A stretch of 44,295 nt of DNA from Verrucomicrobiota bacterium (GCA_027623315.1 JAQBYD010000032.1:1-44295), one strand, 5' to 3'; positions 16,184 through 25,190 are shown, counted from the first letter of the stretch. The notes: generated from the sequence alone by a model not told the origin. Numbers and translations are program-made.

Positions 16184-17941
16184 ATGACCAGCGCGCATGA
16201 CGTCATCGCGCGTCGAGTCAGCCCGGGCTCGAACCCACCTGGTTCCAGCAATGCTCCGTCGATTCGCGGACTGATTCAGCAGCACGCCGTCACCCTCGGT
16301 GACTCGGCCTCGCTGCTGGCGCCGTGTCGGCAAGCGCTCACGTATCGCGAGCTTCTCGAGACGGTCGACCGGGCAGGGGCCGCCCTGCGGAGCATCGGAA
16401 TCTCACGTTCAGATCGCGTGGCTGTCGTCCTTCCGAACGGGCCGGAGATGGCGGCAACTTTCGTCGCCGTGGCGTCGTGTGCCGCCTGTGCTCCGCTCAA
16501 TCCTCGGTTCGGCGCGGATGAATTCGAGTTCTACCTCGCAGATCTACAAGCCGCTGCACTGCTTGTAGAGCAGGGGGACGATGGTCCGGCGCGCAAGGTG
16601 GCGCAGGATCGCGGCATCCCTGTGCTGGAGCTGGTCGTGGATCGCGCACGTGCGGCCGGATCATTCTCGTTTCGCGTTGATCCGGCGGATCAGGCGTCAG
16701 AGATCGGTTCGACAATTGAAGGCGGAGGCGCCGGCGACGATGTTGCCTTGATCCTGCATACCTCCGGCACGACATCGCGGCCGAAGATGGTCCCACTCAC
16801 ACACGCGAACGTGTGCGCTTCCGCCGGGAACGTCGCACGGACACTGCAACTCTCCGATGAGGATCGGTGTCTCAACCTGATGCCGTTGTTTCACATTCAC
16901 GGATTGGTCGGAGTTCTGCTGTCGTCACTGGTGGCCGGCGCTTCCGTGGTCTGCGCGCCCGGGTTCCGCGAAGATCAGATCGCCGGCTGGATGCGGGAAT
17001 TCAAACCATCCTGGTATTCAGCCGTTCCGACCATTCACCAGGCCATGCTCGAGGTGGCCCGGTCGAGCACCGATGTGTGGTTCGACAGCCTGCGACTGAT
17101 TCGATCGTCGTCTTCAGCTCTCCCGCCTCAGGTGATGAGCGACCTGGAGCGCACATTCGGCGTACCGGTGATCGAGTCGTACGGGATGACCGAGGCCGCT
17201 CACCAGATGACCAGTAACCCGCTGCCCCCGGCCGTGCGGAAGCCCGGCTCGGTGGGGCTACCGGCCGGGCCGGAAATCGGCATTATGGACGAACACGGCA
17301 ATTCGCTCGCGCCCGGGGGCGCCGGCGAGATCGTCATCCGCGGTCCGGGCGTTACGACAGGCTACATCGGCAACCCGGAAGCAAACGCGACCGCCTTCAC
17401 AGCCGGATGGTTCCGAACCGGTGACCTGGGACACGTGGATGAGGACGGCTATCTCTTCATCAGCGGCCGCAAGAAGGAGATGATCAACCGAGGCGGCGAG
17501 AAGGTGTCGCCGCGTGAGATCGACGAAGCACTTCTGGAGCACGAGTTGGTTGCGCAGGCCGTGGCATTCGCGGTGCCACATGCCACGCTGGGTGAGGATA
17601 TCGCGGCAGCCGTCGTGCTTCGTAACGCGTCGGACGTCGATGAGAACGCGCTGCGAAGATTCGCTTTCGGGCGACTGGCGCCGTTCAAGGTTCCCAGCCG
17701 GATCATCTTCATCGAATCCATTCCGAAAGGCCCGACAGGGAAACTCCAACGAATCGGCCTGCACAGGCAGCTCGAGAAGCAGTTGAGAAGTGAATATGTT
17801 GAACCGCGTACGGATCTCGAGCGATTCGTGGTTGTGGCCATCGAGGAGATCCTTGATGTTTCCGGAGTCGGTGCGAACCATAACTTCTTTGCCCTGGGTG
17901 GCGACTCGCTCAAGGGGGCGCCCGCGTTCTGGCTCGGCTGA
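16184..17941 (+). CDS. Oxalyl-CoA-synthetase-like adenylating enzyme fused to a carrier domain (frameshifted)
   Basis: ANL-superfamily enzyme that activates a carboxylic acid as acyl-AMP and passes it to a thiol. Core motifs: LHTSGTTSRPK (A3), MPLFHIHGL, ESYGMTEAAHQM (A5), GWFRTGDLG (A7), GRKKEMINRGGEK (A8) and the catalytic Lys in PKGPTGKLQR. FHIHGL, TEAAHQM-x-SNPLPP and NRGGEK are close to oxalyl-CoA synthetases (AAE3/Pcs60). After about residue 540 a peptidyl-carrier domain begins, and Ser575 in LGGDSLKG is the expected phosphopantetheine site. The frame then ends early in APAFWLG; the rest of the carrier domain continues in another frame to 18141. The fusion implies the acyl group is loaded on the carrier in cis rather than on CoA. 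First gene of a three-gene overlapping operon. Confidence 0.87.
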   Translation: MTSAHDVIARRVSPGSNPPGSSNAPSIRGLIQQHAVTLGDSASLLAPCRQALTYRELLETVDRAGAALRSIGISRSDRVAVVLPNGPEMAATFVAVASCAACAPLNPRFGADEFEFYLADLQAAALLVEQGDDGPARKVAQDRGIPVLELVVDRARAAGSFSFRVDPADQASEIGSTIEGGGAGDDVALILHTSGTTSRPKMVPLTHANVCASAGNVARTLQLSDEDRCLNLMPLFHIHGLVGVLLSSLVAGASVVCAPGFREDQIAGWMREFKPSWYSAVPTIHQAMLEVARSSTDVWFDSLRLIRSSSSALPPQVMSDLERTFGVPVIESYGMTEAAHQMTSNPLPPAVRKPGSVGLPAGPEIGIMDEHGNSLAPGGAGEIVIRGPGVTTGYIGNPEANATAFTAGWFRTGDLGHVDEDGYLFISGRKKEMINRGGEKVSPREIDEALLEHELVAQAVAFAVPHATLGEDIAAAVVLRNASDVDENALRRFAFGRLAPFKVPSRIIFIESIPKGPTGKLQRIGLHRQLEKQLRSEYVEPRTDLERFVVVAIEEILDVSGVGANHNFFALGGDSLKGAPAFWLG

Positions 17942-18141
17942 GTTCCGAGCTGGCTGTCGATCTTCCTGCGGTCAGCTTGTTTCTGAATCCGACGCCGGGG
18001 GCGCTTGCGCTGGAGATTACGGCCCGGCTCGCCAAAAACAACGAGACCCTCGATGCGCTCCTGACTGAGATCGAAGCCGTATCGGACGACGAGGCTCGCA
18101 TTGGGGATGGTGATGCAGGCCGTGTCGAGAGCAACGCATGA
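17917..18141 (+). pseudogene. Second half of the carrier domain in a shifted frame
   Basis: From 17923 the alternate frame reads RVLARLSSELAVDLP, then SLFLNPTPGALALEI, a textbook second half of a carrier domain, followed by an acidic tail ending at the TGA 18139-18141. The shift occurs in the G5/C3 stretch at 17914-17923. A two-base gain or one-base loss there explains it; spacing in other carrier domains favours two extra bases. The restored stop overlaps the next ATG as ATGA, which supports this being the original 3' end of the gene. Confidence 0.8.
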
Positions 18142-19883
18142 CGGCTTCACGAACCGGATCCGGGGATGCCGACCTGGCAGACCGTATCGCGCGGCTCTCG
18201 CCGGAGAAGCGCGAGTTGCTGCAGCGCCGGATGGGCGAGACGCGCATTTCTGGATTCGATGCCGTGGCGCGGACGCTTCGTAGCTGCGGTGTTACACACA
18301 TCTATGGAGTTGCCGGTCAACCCACGGAGAAGATCCTGCCCGCCTGTGCACGGCAGCAAATCCGCCCGATCGGGGTCTATCACCAGACCTCGGCAGTCTG
18401 CATGGCTCTGGCTCAAAACTACCAGGCCGGACGGCTGGTTGCGGCGACGTTGGTCTCGAGCGGGCCCGCCGCGACCAATGCCATTACGGGTCTGCTCGTT
18501 GCCCACGATAATTGCTGGCCGACGGTCGTGCTGGGTGGTAACCGTGCTTCGTTTCAGAGGCTCGACGCGATCCCGCTCGTTGAGCATGTCACAAAGTATG
18601 CAGTCGATGTTCCCTCGGCCGACTCTATTGCTGAATGTGTCCAGACGGCATGCCGGCAAGCGGTGTCCGGCCGGCCCGGGCCGGCGTATGTGCAACTACA
18701 CGAAGATGCCCTGAACGGTAGCACCGCGTGGCCGCCCGACTCCTCGTGTGTGCAGGAACCGATACCGTCGGCGACGGCAGATGAGGTCGACCGCGTCGCA
18801 GACGCGCTTCTTTCGGCGAAGCAGCCCGCCCTGATCCTCGGAAAGGGGATTCGCTGGACGGTGAAGCCGGATCACCTTCGCGAATTGATCGAGATCCTGA
18901 AGCTTCCCTTCATAACCTCACCGATGGGGCGCGGTTTCGTCCCGGAGGATCATCCGCTGTGCTTCAACCAGGGACGTGCGGCGCTCCAGGCCGGGGCCGA
19001 TGCCGTGCTGTGCCTGGGCACGAGACTGGACTGGCCGTTCCGTCACGGCGCCGAGCTGGCGCCCGACGCCCGCGTGATCCGGGTTGATATCTGCGCGCAT
19101 GGGGCAAAAGCGGCGGGTCCGGTCACCGAGTTTATTCACTCCGATGCCGGCGAGTTCGTCACGCGCTTGTTGGTCGCCGTGCAGAGCCGGCATCACGATC
19201 ACGGCTCGCGATCGAATTGGCTCGGCGCACTGGAAGCCGCCGCCCGCGAATCCCGGCGACTGCTGGCGGAGCGAACGGATACGGATGAGAAGCCGATCTC
19301 GCCGTATCGCATGATGAAGGAGATCCGGGACGCACTGCCACGGGATGCAATTTGTATCAGGGAGGGAAACGTCTCGATGATGGCCGCGCAAGCGGTCATT
19401 CCCGGATTTCTTCCTGCCTTGCATATGGATGCCGGGACCAGTGCCAGTATGGGTATCAGTATCCCGTTCGGAATTGGAGCCAAGATGGCCTGCCCGGACC
19501 GCCCGGTGGTCGTCGTGTCCGGTGACTACGGATTCAGCCTGTGTGCAATGGAGATGGAGGTCTGTGTCAGGCACAACATCCCGATCGTCGTTCTCGTCGC
19601 GAACAACCAGGGCAACAACGGATCGAACAAGCAGAACGCCTATTTTCCGGGTGATGATTCGGAACTGATCACGATGTTTCAGCCCGGGCTCCAATACGAG
19701 GAGATCATGAAGCTGTTTGGAGGGCAGGGCGAGACCGTCACCGAGCCTGATCGAATTGGGCCGGCCGTTGAGGAGGCCATCGCCTCGGGCCGGCCGGCAT
19801 GTATCAACGTGGTGATCGCCTCCAACGTGCCCATGCCGAACGCGTGGGGTCAGCAGGTTGGTCTCGGGGAGGTGCAGGCATGA
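18138..19883 (+). CDS. ThDP-dependent enzyme, oxalyl-CoA decarboxylase/acetolactate synthase class, with NRPS-like N-terminal helix
   Basis: 581-aa thiamine-diphosphate enzyme with PYR, central and PP domains. The ThDP/Mg site is GDYGFSLCAMEME ending in NNQGNNG (about residues 465-495). In the PYR domain, where family members have H-E (the Glu that activates the cofactor aminopyrimidine), this protein has His82-Gln83 (YHQTSAV). Glyoxylate carboligase is a known natural exception with Val at this site. Residues 12-33 (ADLADRIARLSPEKRELLQRR) resemble the helix found at the start of many NRPS subunits and not the start of a normal decarboxylase, suggesting docking to the synthetase. It overlaps both neighbours by ATGA. 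Plausible reactions: decarboxylation of carrier-bound oxalyl to formyl, or acyloin-type C-C bond formation. Confidence 0.88.
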   Translation: MTASRTGSGDADLADRIARLSPEKRELLQRRMGETRISGFDAVARTLRSCGVTHIYGVAGQPTEKILPACARQQIRPIGVYHQTSAVCMALAQNYQAGRLVAATLVSSGPAATNAITGLLVAHDNCWPTVVLGGNRASFQRLDAIPLVEHVTKYAVDVPSADSIAECVQTACRQAVSGRPGPAYVQLHEDALNGSTAWPPDSSCVQEPIPSATADEVDRVADALLSAKQPALILGKGIRWTVKPDHLRELIEILKLPFITSPMGRGFVPEDHPLCFNQGRAALQAGADAVLCLGTRLDWPFRHGAELAPDARVIRVDICAHGAKAAGPVTEFIHSDAGEFVTRLLVAVQSRHHDHGSRSNWLGALEAAARESRRLLAERTDTDEKPISPYRMMKEIRDALPRDAICIREGNVSMMAAQAVIPGFLPALHMDAGTSASMGISIPFGIGAKMACPDRPVVVVSGDYGFSLCAMEMEVCVRHNIPIVVLVANNQGNNGSNKQNAYFPGDDSELITMFQPGLQYEEIMKLFGGQGETVTEPDRIGPAVEEAIASGRPACINVVIASNVPMPNAWGQQVGLGEVQA

Positions 19884-22800
19884 GTGCGAGTTCTGCCGAT
19901 GTCGAGGAACGCGCCGTATCGGCGCTGACCGAACGACTTGCCGGTCTGCCGACGTGGCAGCTTGCTGCTGTGCAGGCGCGGCTGCTGGAACGCAAACGAT
20001 CGGAACTTGAATCGATCTGTGCTTATCCAGTGGGGTCCATCCACCCGCAGTCTTACCACCAGCGCCGGCTGTGGTTCATCGAGCAGTTTCAGCCGGGGAC
20101 GCCCAACTATAATGTATGCCGGGCAATTCGCGTGCGCGGAATGCTGAATCGGCCGGCATTGGAGTCAGCATTACAGTCCCTGGTCGAGCGGCACGAGGCA
20201 CTACGAACCACATTCGAACTGCAGAGCGGTGAGCCCGTCCAGCGAATCAACCCGCCTTCGGAGTTGCCCCTTCCGGAATTCGATCTCTGCCGCGACAACA
20301 CGTGCGGAACGGATGTCGAAGCGGTCCTTCAACGGCGACTGACCGCGGAGGCTCGACGCACTTTCGATCTGTCGAAGGACTTGGTGTGGCGGGTTGCCGT
20401 GTATCGGCTCGCCGATGACGAGCACGTGCTGCAGATCACGATTCATCACCTCGCCTGTGACGGCTGTTCGCTGAGAATTCTGTTCGACGAACTGGCGCTT
20501 CTGTATGGCGGCCGGGCCGCTTTCCCCGATCCGGCCCTCTGGCCGCTGACGGATGCTCTGCTGCCTCCGGTTCGATTGCAGTACTCCGACTTCGCCCGCT
20601 GGCAGCGAGAGCCTCGGCAGACCGCGTCGCTACAGCCCCAGATTGAATGGTGGACACGCCAGATTGCCGGCGCACCCACGGCGCTGGATCTTGCCACCGA
20701 CCATCCGCGCCCCCAGTTGGAATCCGGCCGTGGCCGGATTGAGCCTTTCGCGGTTCCCGGGGAGCTTCGGGAACAACTGGGGCTGCTCGGCAGGGAGGAA
20801 GGCGCGACGTTGTTCATGTCGTTGCTGACGGGATTCTTCATCCTCGTTCACCGCTACACGGGATTGCAGGACTTTCTGGTCGGATCGGCAACGGCCGGTC
20901 GCCCCCGCCCGGAGATGCAGAAGATCGTCGGGTTCTTTGCCGACACCGTCCTTCTGCGCGCAGACGTTTCGGGGCAACCCACGGTTCGGGAGCTGCTGCG
21001 CCGGGTCCGGAGCACCGTCATCGACGCGATGAATCACAGCGACGTGCCATTCGAACGGCTGGTCGATTCGGTCAAGGCGCAACGCGATCTGAGTCGTAAT
21101 GCGTTGTTCCAGGTTCTGTTCAATGCCCCTCCGCAATACGTGCCAGAGCTCTGCGGCCTGGATGTCTCTCCCATCTGCATGGATCCGCAGACGTCGCGCT
21201 TCGATCTTGAGTGGACCTATTCGGATGGAGCAAACCGGACGACGGGGGTCACCTATAACGCCGACCTCTACGACGCGAGCACGATCCGCCGCATGTGCGA
21301 GCATTACCTGGTGCTGTTGCAGGCGATCGTCGCCAATCCGGATCAACGGATCCGTGACCTCCCCGTACTCACGGATTCCGAGCGAATCGAGTTTCATCGA
21401 TGGAACGACACGAAGGCGGACTACCCCGCGATGCTCCATCTCCACGAGTTGTTCGAAGCGCAGGTGTCGCGAAATCCGGATGCTGTGGCCCTGGCCTTCG
21501 AATCCACGCGGCTCACGTACCGGGGCCTTGATCAGCGTGCCCGTGATTTCGCTCACACCTTGCGCGAAGCCCTCGTTGGACCATCATCGGACGACGCGAG
21601 GGCGACGCCCGTGGTTGCCGTTTGCCTGGAACGATCGCCCGAGTTGGTTACGGCGATCATAGGGATCCTTAAAGCCGGAGCGGCCTGGTTGCCGATTGAT
21701 GTGGATGCTCCGCAGACGCGACGCGACCTGATCATTGCGGAGTCCCAGGCCTCGCTGCTGGTGGAACGCGATCCGGCGACCGAGCAGGTCGTCTTGCGGT
21801 CATTGGAAATCCCGACGGATTCAGATTCCCAGACCCGTGCTCCCGAGGATACGGCGTACGTCATCTACACCTCCGGCTCGAGCGGGGTTCCCAAGGGCGT
21901 CGTCATTCCGCATTCGGCTGTCGTTAACCTCTTGACCGGCATGCAGTCCTTGCTGGGTCTCGCGCCGGGGGATCGGTTCCTGGGCGTGGCCTCGCCGACA
22001 TTCGATATCTTCGTGGCTGAGCTGTTCTTGCCGTTGGTCAGTGGCGGGACGGCGGTGCTGGTCAGCCCGGATGTGGCCCGGTCGCCCGCGGATCTCTGTC
22101 GCGCGATCGTAGACCACGACCCGGCGTGGATCCAGGCGACGCCTGCCACGTGGCGCATGCTCTGCGAACACGGATGGCAGGGGGCCACCTCGGCGACCTT
22201 GATCAGCACCGGCGAGGCATTGCCGGCAGCGCTCGCGGCACAGCTGATCGGGCGCGGAAACGGTTTGTGGGATCTATATGGTCCCACCGAAACAACGATC
22301 TGGTCGACGGCACATCGCGTCGACGCGGCCGCCGGGGCAGGCTGCATCGGACGTCCGATTGCGAATACGCAGGTTTACGTGCTGGATCATGACCGTCAGC
22401 CGGTCCCGATCGGCGTGTACGGTGAACTCTATATCGGCGGAGACGGACTGGCGGCCGGCTATCTGAATCGTGCCGACCTGACCGCGGAGCGGTTCGTTCC
22501 CAATCCGTTTGGCAGCGCATCGGAGAGGCGGCTTTATCGAACCGGAGACGAGGTCCGATGGCGATCTGACGGAACGCTGCAGTACCGCGGACGACTGGAT
22601 CAGCAGGTCAAGTTGCGGGGGTACCGGATTGAACTCGGCGAGATCGAGTCCGTGCTGAGCCGGCATCCTGGAGTGGGGCAGTGCGCTGTTCTGCTGCGCG
22701 AGGACAGTCCGGAAGATCCTCGATTGTGCGCGTACGTGTCCGTCAGTGGTGAAACGCTAGTGGGTGACGGAGGCGCGGTAGACGTTGAGACGGTCTCTGC

Positions 22801-23992
22801 GCTCCTCGTGGATGGGATTCGCACACACCTTCGCTCACATCTCCCGTCCTATATGATGCCGTCCGCCATTGAGATCCTGGATGAGTTTCCATTGAGCACC
22901 CGTGGCAAAATCGATCGCAACGCTCTGCCCGCGCCGGGGCACGACGAGGGTCTCACCGCGCATGCGATGGCCTCGCCCCGCAACGATGTCGAAGAGAAGC
23001 TGGCCGGGATCTGGCAGGAGGTGCTGGGCGTTGAACGGGTTGGCATCCACGACAATTTCTTCGATCTCGGTGGGCATTCGCTGCTGGTTGCCAGAATGAT
23101 CGATATGGTGAACCGCGAGTTCGGCGGGAGCCGGAATATCGCGGCTGTATTTCGAACTCCCACGATCGCCGGGCTGGCGGGCTGTCTGGATTCGTCGGAC
23201 GCCTCGCGACCGGGCCCGCCGGCCGAAGCGCACGCTGGACATTTCCTCAGTGTCCTGCAGGAGGGTGCGGGTGGTGCAACGCTCATCTGTGTCGGTGGTA
23301 AAGTCACGAAGGCAGCCCTGCGGATTCCGGAGGAGGTGACCGTTCTCACGCTCGGATACGACGGGGTCCAGTCGCAGCCTTTTCTCGGGTTGAGCATTGC
23401 GGAACTGGCCCGGAGGTATGCCGATGAAGTCTTGCAGGCCCAACCGTGCGGCCGCGTGGTGATTGTTGGTTTCTGTTATGCGGGCCTGCTGGCTTACGCG
23501 CTGGCGCACGGTCTGCGAGATCGCGGCACGCTTAACTTCGAGCTGGTTCTGTTGGAGCCGACCACGCCTTCGATGCTAGCGCTGACCGACGCGAACGCCG
23601 CGACGCCACACGAGGACGAATCCAGCGGGTCGCGTCTGCGGTCACTCTGGTTCCGCTTGCGCGGGGCATTGCGGTTCCGGGCGTCGCGCATCTGGACGGG
23701 CCTACAGATGGCGGCGCGGCGCCCGGTCTCTCTCGACCGCCGGTGGAACTACTACTTCGGCCGCATGCTGCGCAATGCCCTGACCTATCAGCCGCCCACC
23801 CCTCTGCCTGGCTCCGTTCACTTGATCTGCGGCCGCTCCTGGATCCGCCGCAATGGGACGATCTGGACCGAGACCTATCTTCAAGATCCTCCGACCGTTG
23901 TCGATCTGGCGGATGCCTCCCACATGGATCTGACCGATCTTGATGCACCCGCAGATACATGGATCAGACTCGTGCGCGACCTATGCGCGTAG
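19880..23992 (+). CDS. Nonribosomal peptide synthetase, C-A-PCP-TE
   Basis: 1370-aa single-module synthetase from the ATG at 19880, which overlaps the previous stop (ATGA). An N-terminal helix (SALTERLAGLPTWQLAAVQ) may dock. The condensation domain (about 45-480) has an intact HHLACDG active site near 188. The adenylation domain (about 500-1020) has YTSGSSGVPKG, LYGPTETTIW, YRTGDEVRW and the catalytic Lys in STRGKIDRN. The carrier domain carries Ser1067 in DLGGHSLL. The thioesterase (about 1120-1370) has nucleophile Cys1199 in VGFCYAG, E1226 (LLEPTTP) where Asp is usual, and His1348 in ASHMDL. By alignment to GrsA from memory, the specificity code reads about D-I-A-A-I-T-L-I-W-K. Expected function: condense the acyl unit from the upstream carrier with one amino acid and release it. 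Confidence 0.93.
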   Translation: MSASSADVEERAVSALTERLAGLPTWQLAAVQARLLERKRSELESICAYPVGSIHPQSYHQRRLWFIEQFQPGTPNYNVCRAIRVRGMLNRPALESALQSLVERHEALRTTFELQSGEPVQRINPPSELPLPEFDLCRDNTCGTDVEAVLQRRLTAEARRTFDLSKDLVWRVAVYRLADDEHVLQITIHHLACDGCSLRILFDELALLYGGRAAFPDPALWPLTDALLPPVRLQYSDFARWQREPRQTASLQPQIEWWTRQIAGAPTALDLATDHPRPQLESGRGRIEPFAVPGELREQLGLLGREEGATLFMSLLTGFFILVHRYTGLQDFLVGSATAGRPRPEMQKIVGFFADTVLLRADVSGQPTVRELLRRVRSTVIDAMNHSDVPFERLVDSVKAQRDLSRNALFQVLFNAPPQYVPELCGLDVSPICMDPQTSRFDLEWTYSDGANRTTGVTYNADLYDASTIRRMCEHYLVLLQAIVANPDQRIRDLPVLTDSERIEFHRWNDTKADYPAMLHLHELFEAQVSRNPDAVALAFESTRLTYRGLDQRARDFAHTLREALVGPSSDDARATPVVAVCLERSPELVTAIIGILKAGAAWLPIDVDAPQTRRDLIIAESQASLLVERDPATEQVVLRSLEIPTDSDSQTRAPEDTAYVIYTSGSSGVPKGVVIPHSAVVNLLTGMQSLLGLAPGDRFLGVASPTFDIFVAELFLPLVSGGTAVLVSPDVARSPADLCRAIVDHDPAWIQATPATWRMLCEHGWQGATSATLISTGEALPAALAAQLIGRGNGLWDLYGPTETTIWSTAHRVDAAAGAGCIGRPIANTQVYVLDHDRQPVPIGVYGELYIGGDGLAAGYLNRADLTAERFVPNPFGSASERRLYRTGDEVRWRSDGTLQYRGRLDQQVKLRGYRIELGEIESVLSRHPGVGQCAVLLREDSPEDPRLCAYVSVSGETLVGDGGAVDVETVSALLVDGIRTHLRSHLPSYMMPSAIEILDEFPLSTRGKIDRNALPAPGHDEGLTAHAMASPRNDVEEKLAGIWQEVLGVERVGIHDNFFDLGGHSLLVARMIDMVNREFGGSRNIAAVFRTPTIAGLAGCLDSSDASRPGPPAEAHAGHFLSVLQEGAGGATLICVGGKVTKAALRIPEEVTVLTLGYDGVQSQPFLGLSIAELARRYADEVLQAQPCGRVVIVGFCYAGLLAYALAHGLRDRGTLNFELVLLEPTTPSMLALTDANAATPHEDESSGSRLRSLWFRLRGALRFRASRIWTGLQMAARRPVSLDRRWNYYFGRMLRNALTYQPPTPLPGSVHLICGRSWIRRNGTIWTETYLQDPPTVVDLADASHMDLTDLDAPADTWIRLVRDLCA

Positions 23993-24179
23993 CCCGGTTG
24001 CAGCTGCTCCGCCCGATCCGCGATCCAGAAAGTGCGATCCCCGAAACGTGGCACGAGCATCCTGCTCGTGTTGCCCCGCGGATAAGACTCCACCCCGCAC
24101 GATCGCACTCTCCGAATCCCCAATCCCGCGCGGAGCGCTATCCCGGTTGCAGGATTCACGTCCCGGGAAGTACTCCGTC
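23993..24179. repeat. Intergenic hairpin repeat after the NRPS gene
   Basis: A copy of the CGATCCCCGAAACGTGGCA family. It contains a perfect 8-bp stem CACGAGCA-TCC-TGCTCGTG at 24052-24070, about 60 bp after the NRPS stop and between convergent genes, so it could serve as a transcription end, although no U-tract follows. Confidence 0.5.
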
Positions 24180-25190
24180 TTAAGTGCTTCGTGCATAGCG
24201 CGCGGGATCCATCACGAAGCGGAGCGGTTCGCCGCGGGCGAACCGTTCTAGATTCTCCACGCAGATGCGGTGCATGCGCAACAGCCGTTCGGGCGGTACA
24301 TCGTGGGTGGGCCAGCCACGCGAAATGCGGTGACCGGTCAGAATCAGGTTGGTCCAGCTCCGCGCCTCGTGGTCTTCGGGTAAAGAATCGGGATCCAGCA
24401 CGTCCAGCCCGGCGCGCAGCCGTCCGGAACGCAGTTCAGCGAAGAGGGCATCCTGCTCGACAATAGCGCCGCGCGCCGTGTTGATCAGCACCCCATGGCG
24501 GGGCAGCAAGGCCAACAGCTCCGCCGTCACGCTCTTGGTCGTGTCCTCGGTGAGCCCGGCGTGGATGGTGACGATCTCGCTGCTCGCGAACAGTTTGTGG
24601 AGGCTCTCGACCCGAATGCAACCATCGGGCAGCTCTGCACAGAACGGATCGTAGACGCGGATGACGGGGGAGAACGGACGAAGCATGGCGATGACGGCTT
24701 GGCCGATCACGCCGCATCCGTATATGCCGAGGTTGGCCTCGAAGAGTGTCCCCCCGAAGTTCGCAGGATCGAGGTCCCATCGGCCGCTGCGGATCGCCTG
24801 CACCTGCTCGTGCAGATCCTTGAGAGCCGCCAGCAATAGCGTCATGGTGCCTTCGGCAACATCAATGGCCGGTGCATCGCCCCAGTTGCTGACGGGAATA
24901 CCCGCCGCCACGATCTCCGGGGGCACCATGAATTTTAACTCACCAGTGACGTTGCACACGTACTTCAGTCGGCCCGGACTCGTCGCAAGTTCCGGCGGGA
25001 TCGGCGCGGCATTCCATCCGAGCAGCGCCACGTCGGATTCGCGCAGGATGTCCGATTTTTCCGTATCCGTCAGCCCGGCGCCATCATTCACCAGCCGCAA
25101 CTCGCCGAGCTTCTGCAGCGCCTCGATGAAGACAGGGGCGAAAGCGGTGCGGTCCGGACCGACGTTTGCGATGTGAACCATCTTCAGCAT
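24180..25190 (-). CDS. D-isomer-specific 2-hydroxyacid dehydrogenase family protein
   Basis: 336-aa NAD(P)-dependent oxidoreductase of the 2-hydroxyacid dehydrogenase family. The nucleotide-binding fold shows GIYGCGVIGQ (about 153-162) and the catalytic Arg lies in INTARGAIVEQ. The usual TPH motif near the C-terminus appears as LTGHRISRGW, so the acid/base His is kept in a changed setting. The start overlaps the 3' end of the upstream minus-strand gene by 7 bp, indicating co-translation. It converges on the NRPS operon. Substrate unknown; a sugar acid or keto acid is likely given the neighbouring isomerase. Confidence 0.87.
   Translation of the reverse strand: MLKMVHIANVGPDRTAFAPVFIEALQKLGELRLVNDGAGLTDTEKSDILRESDVALLGWNAAPIPPELATSPGRLKYVCNVTGELKFMVPPEIVAAGIPVSNWGDAPAIDVAEGTMTLLLAALKDLHEQVQAIRSGRWDLDPANFGGTLFEANLGIYGCGVIGQAVIAMLRPFSPVIRVYDPFCAELPDGCIRVESLHKLFASSEIVTIHAGLTEDTTKSVTAELLALLPRHGVLINTARGAIVEQDALFAELRSGRLRAGLDVLDPDSLPEDHEARSWTNLILTGHRISRGWPTHDVPPERLLRMHRICVENLERFARGEPLRFVMDPARYARST

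Noticed and set aside
17905..17930. Programmed -1 ribosomal frameshift in the carrier domain
   Set aside because: The G-run does not form a standard X-XXY-YYZ slippery heptamer, I see no obvious downstream pseudoknot, and family spacing fits a two-base insertion better.
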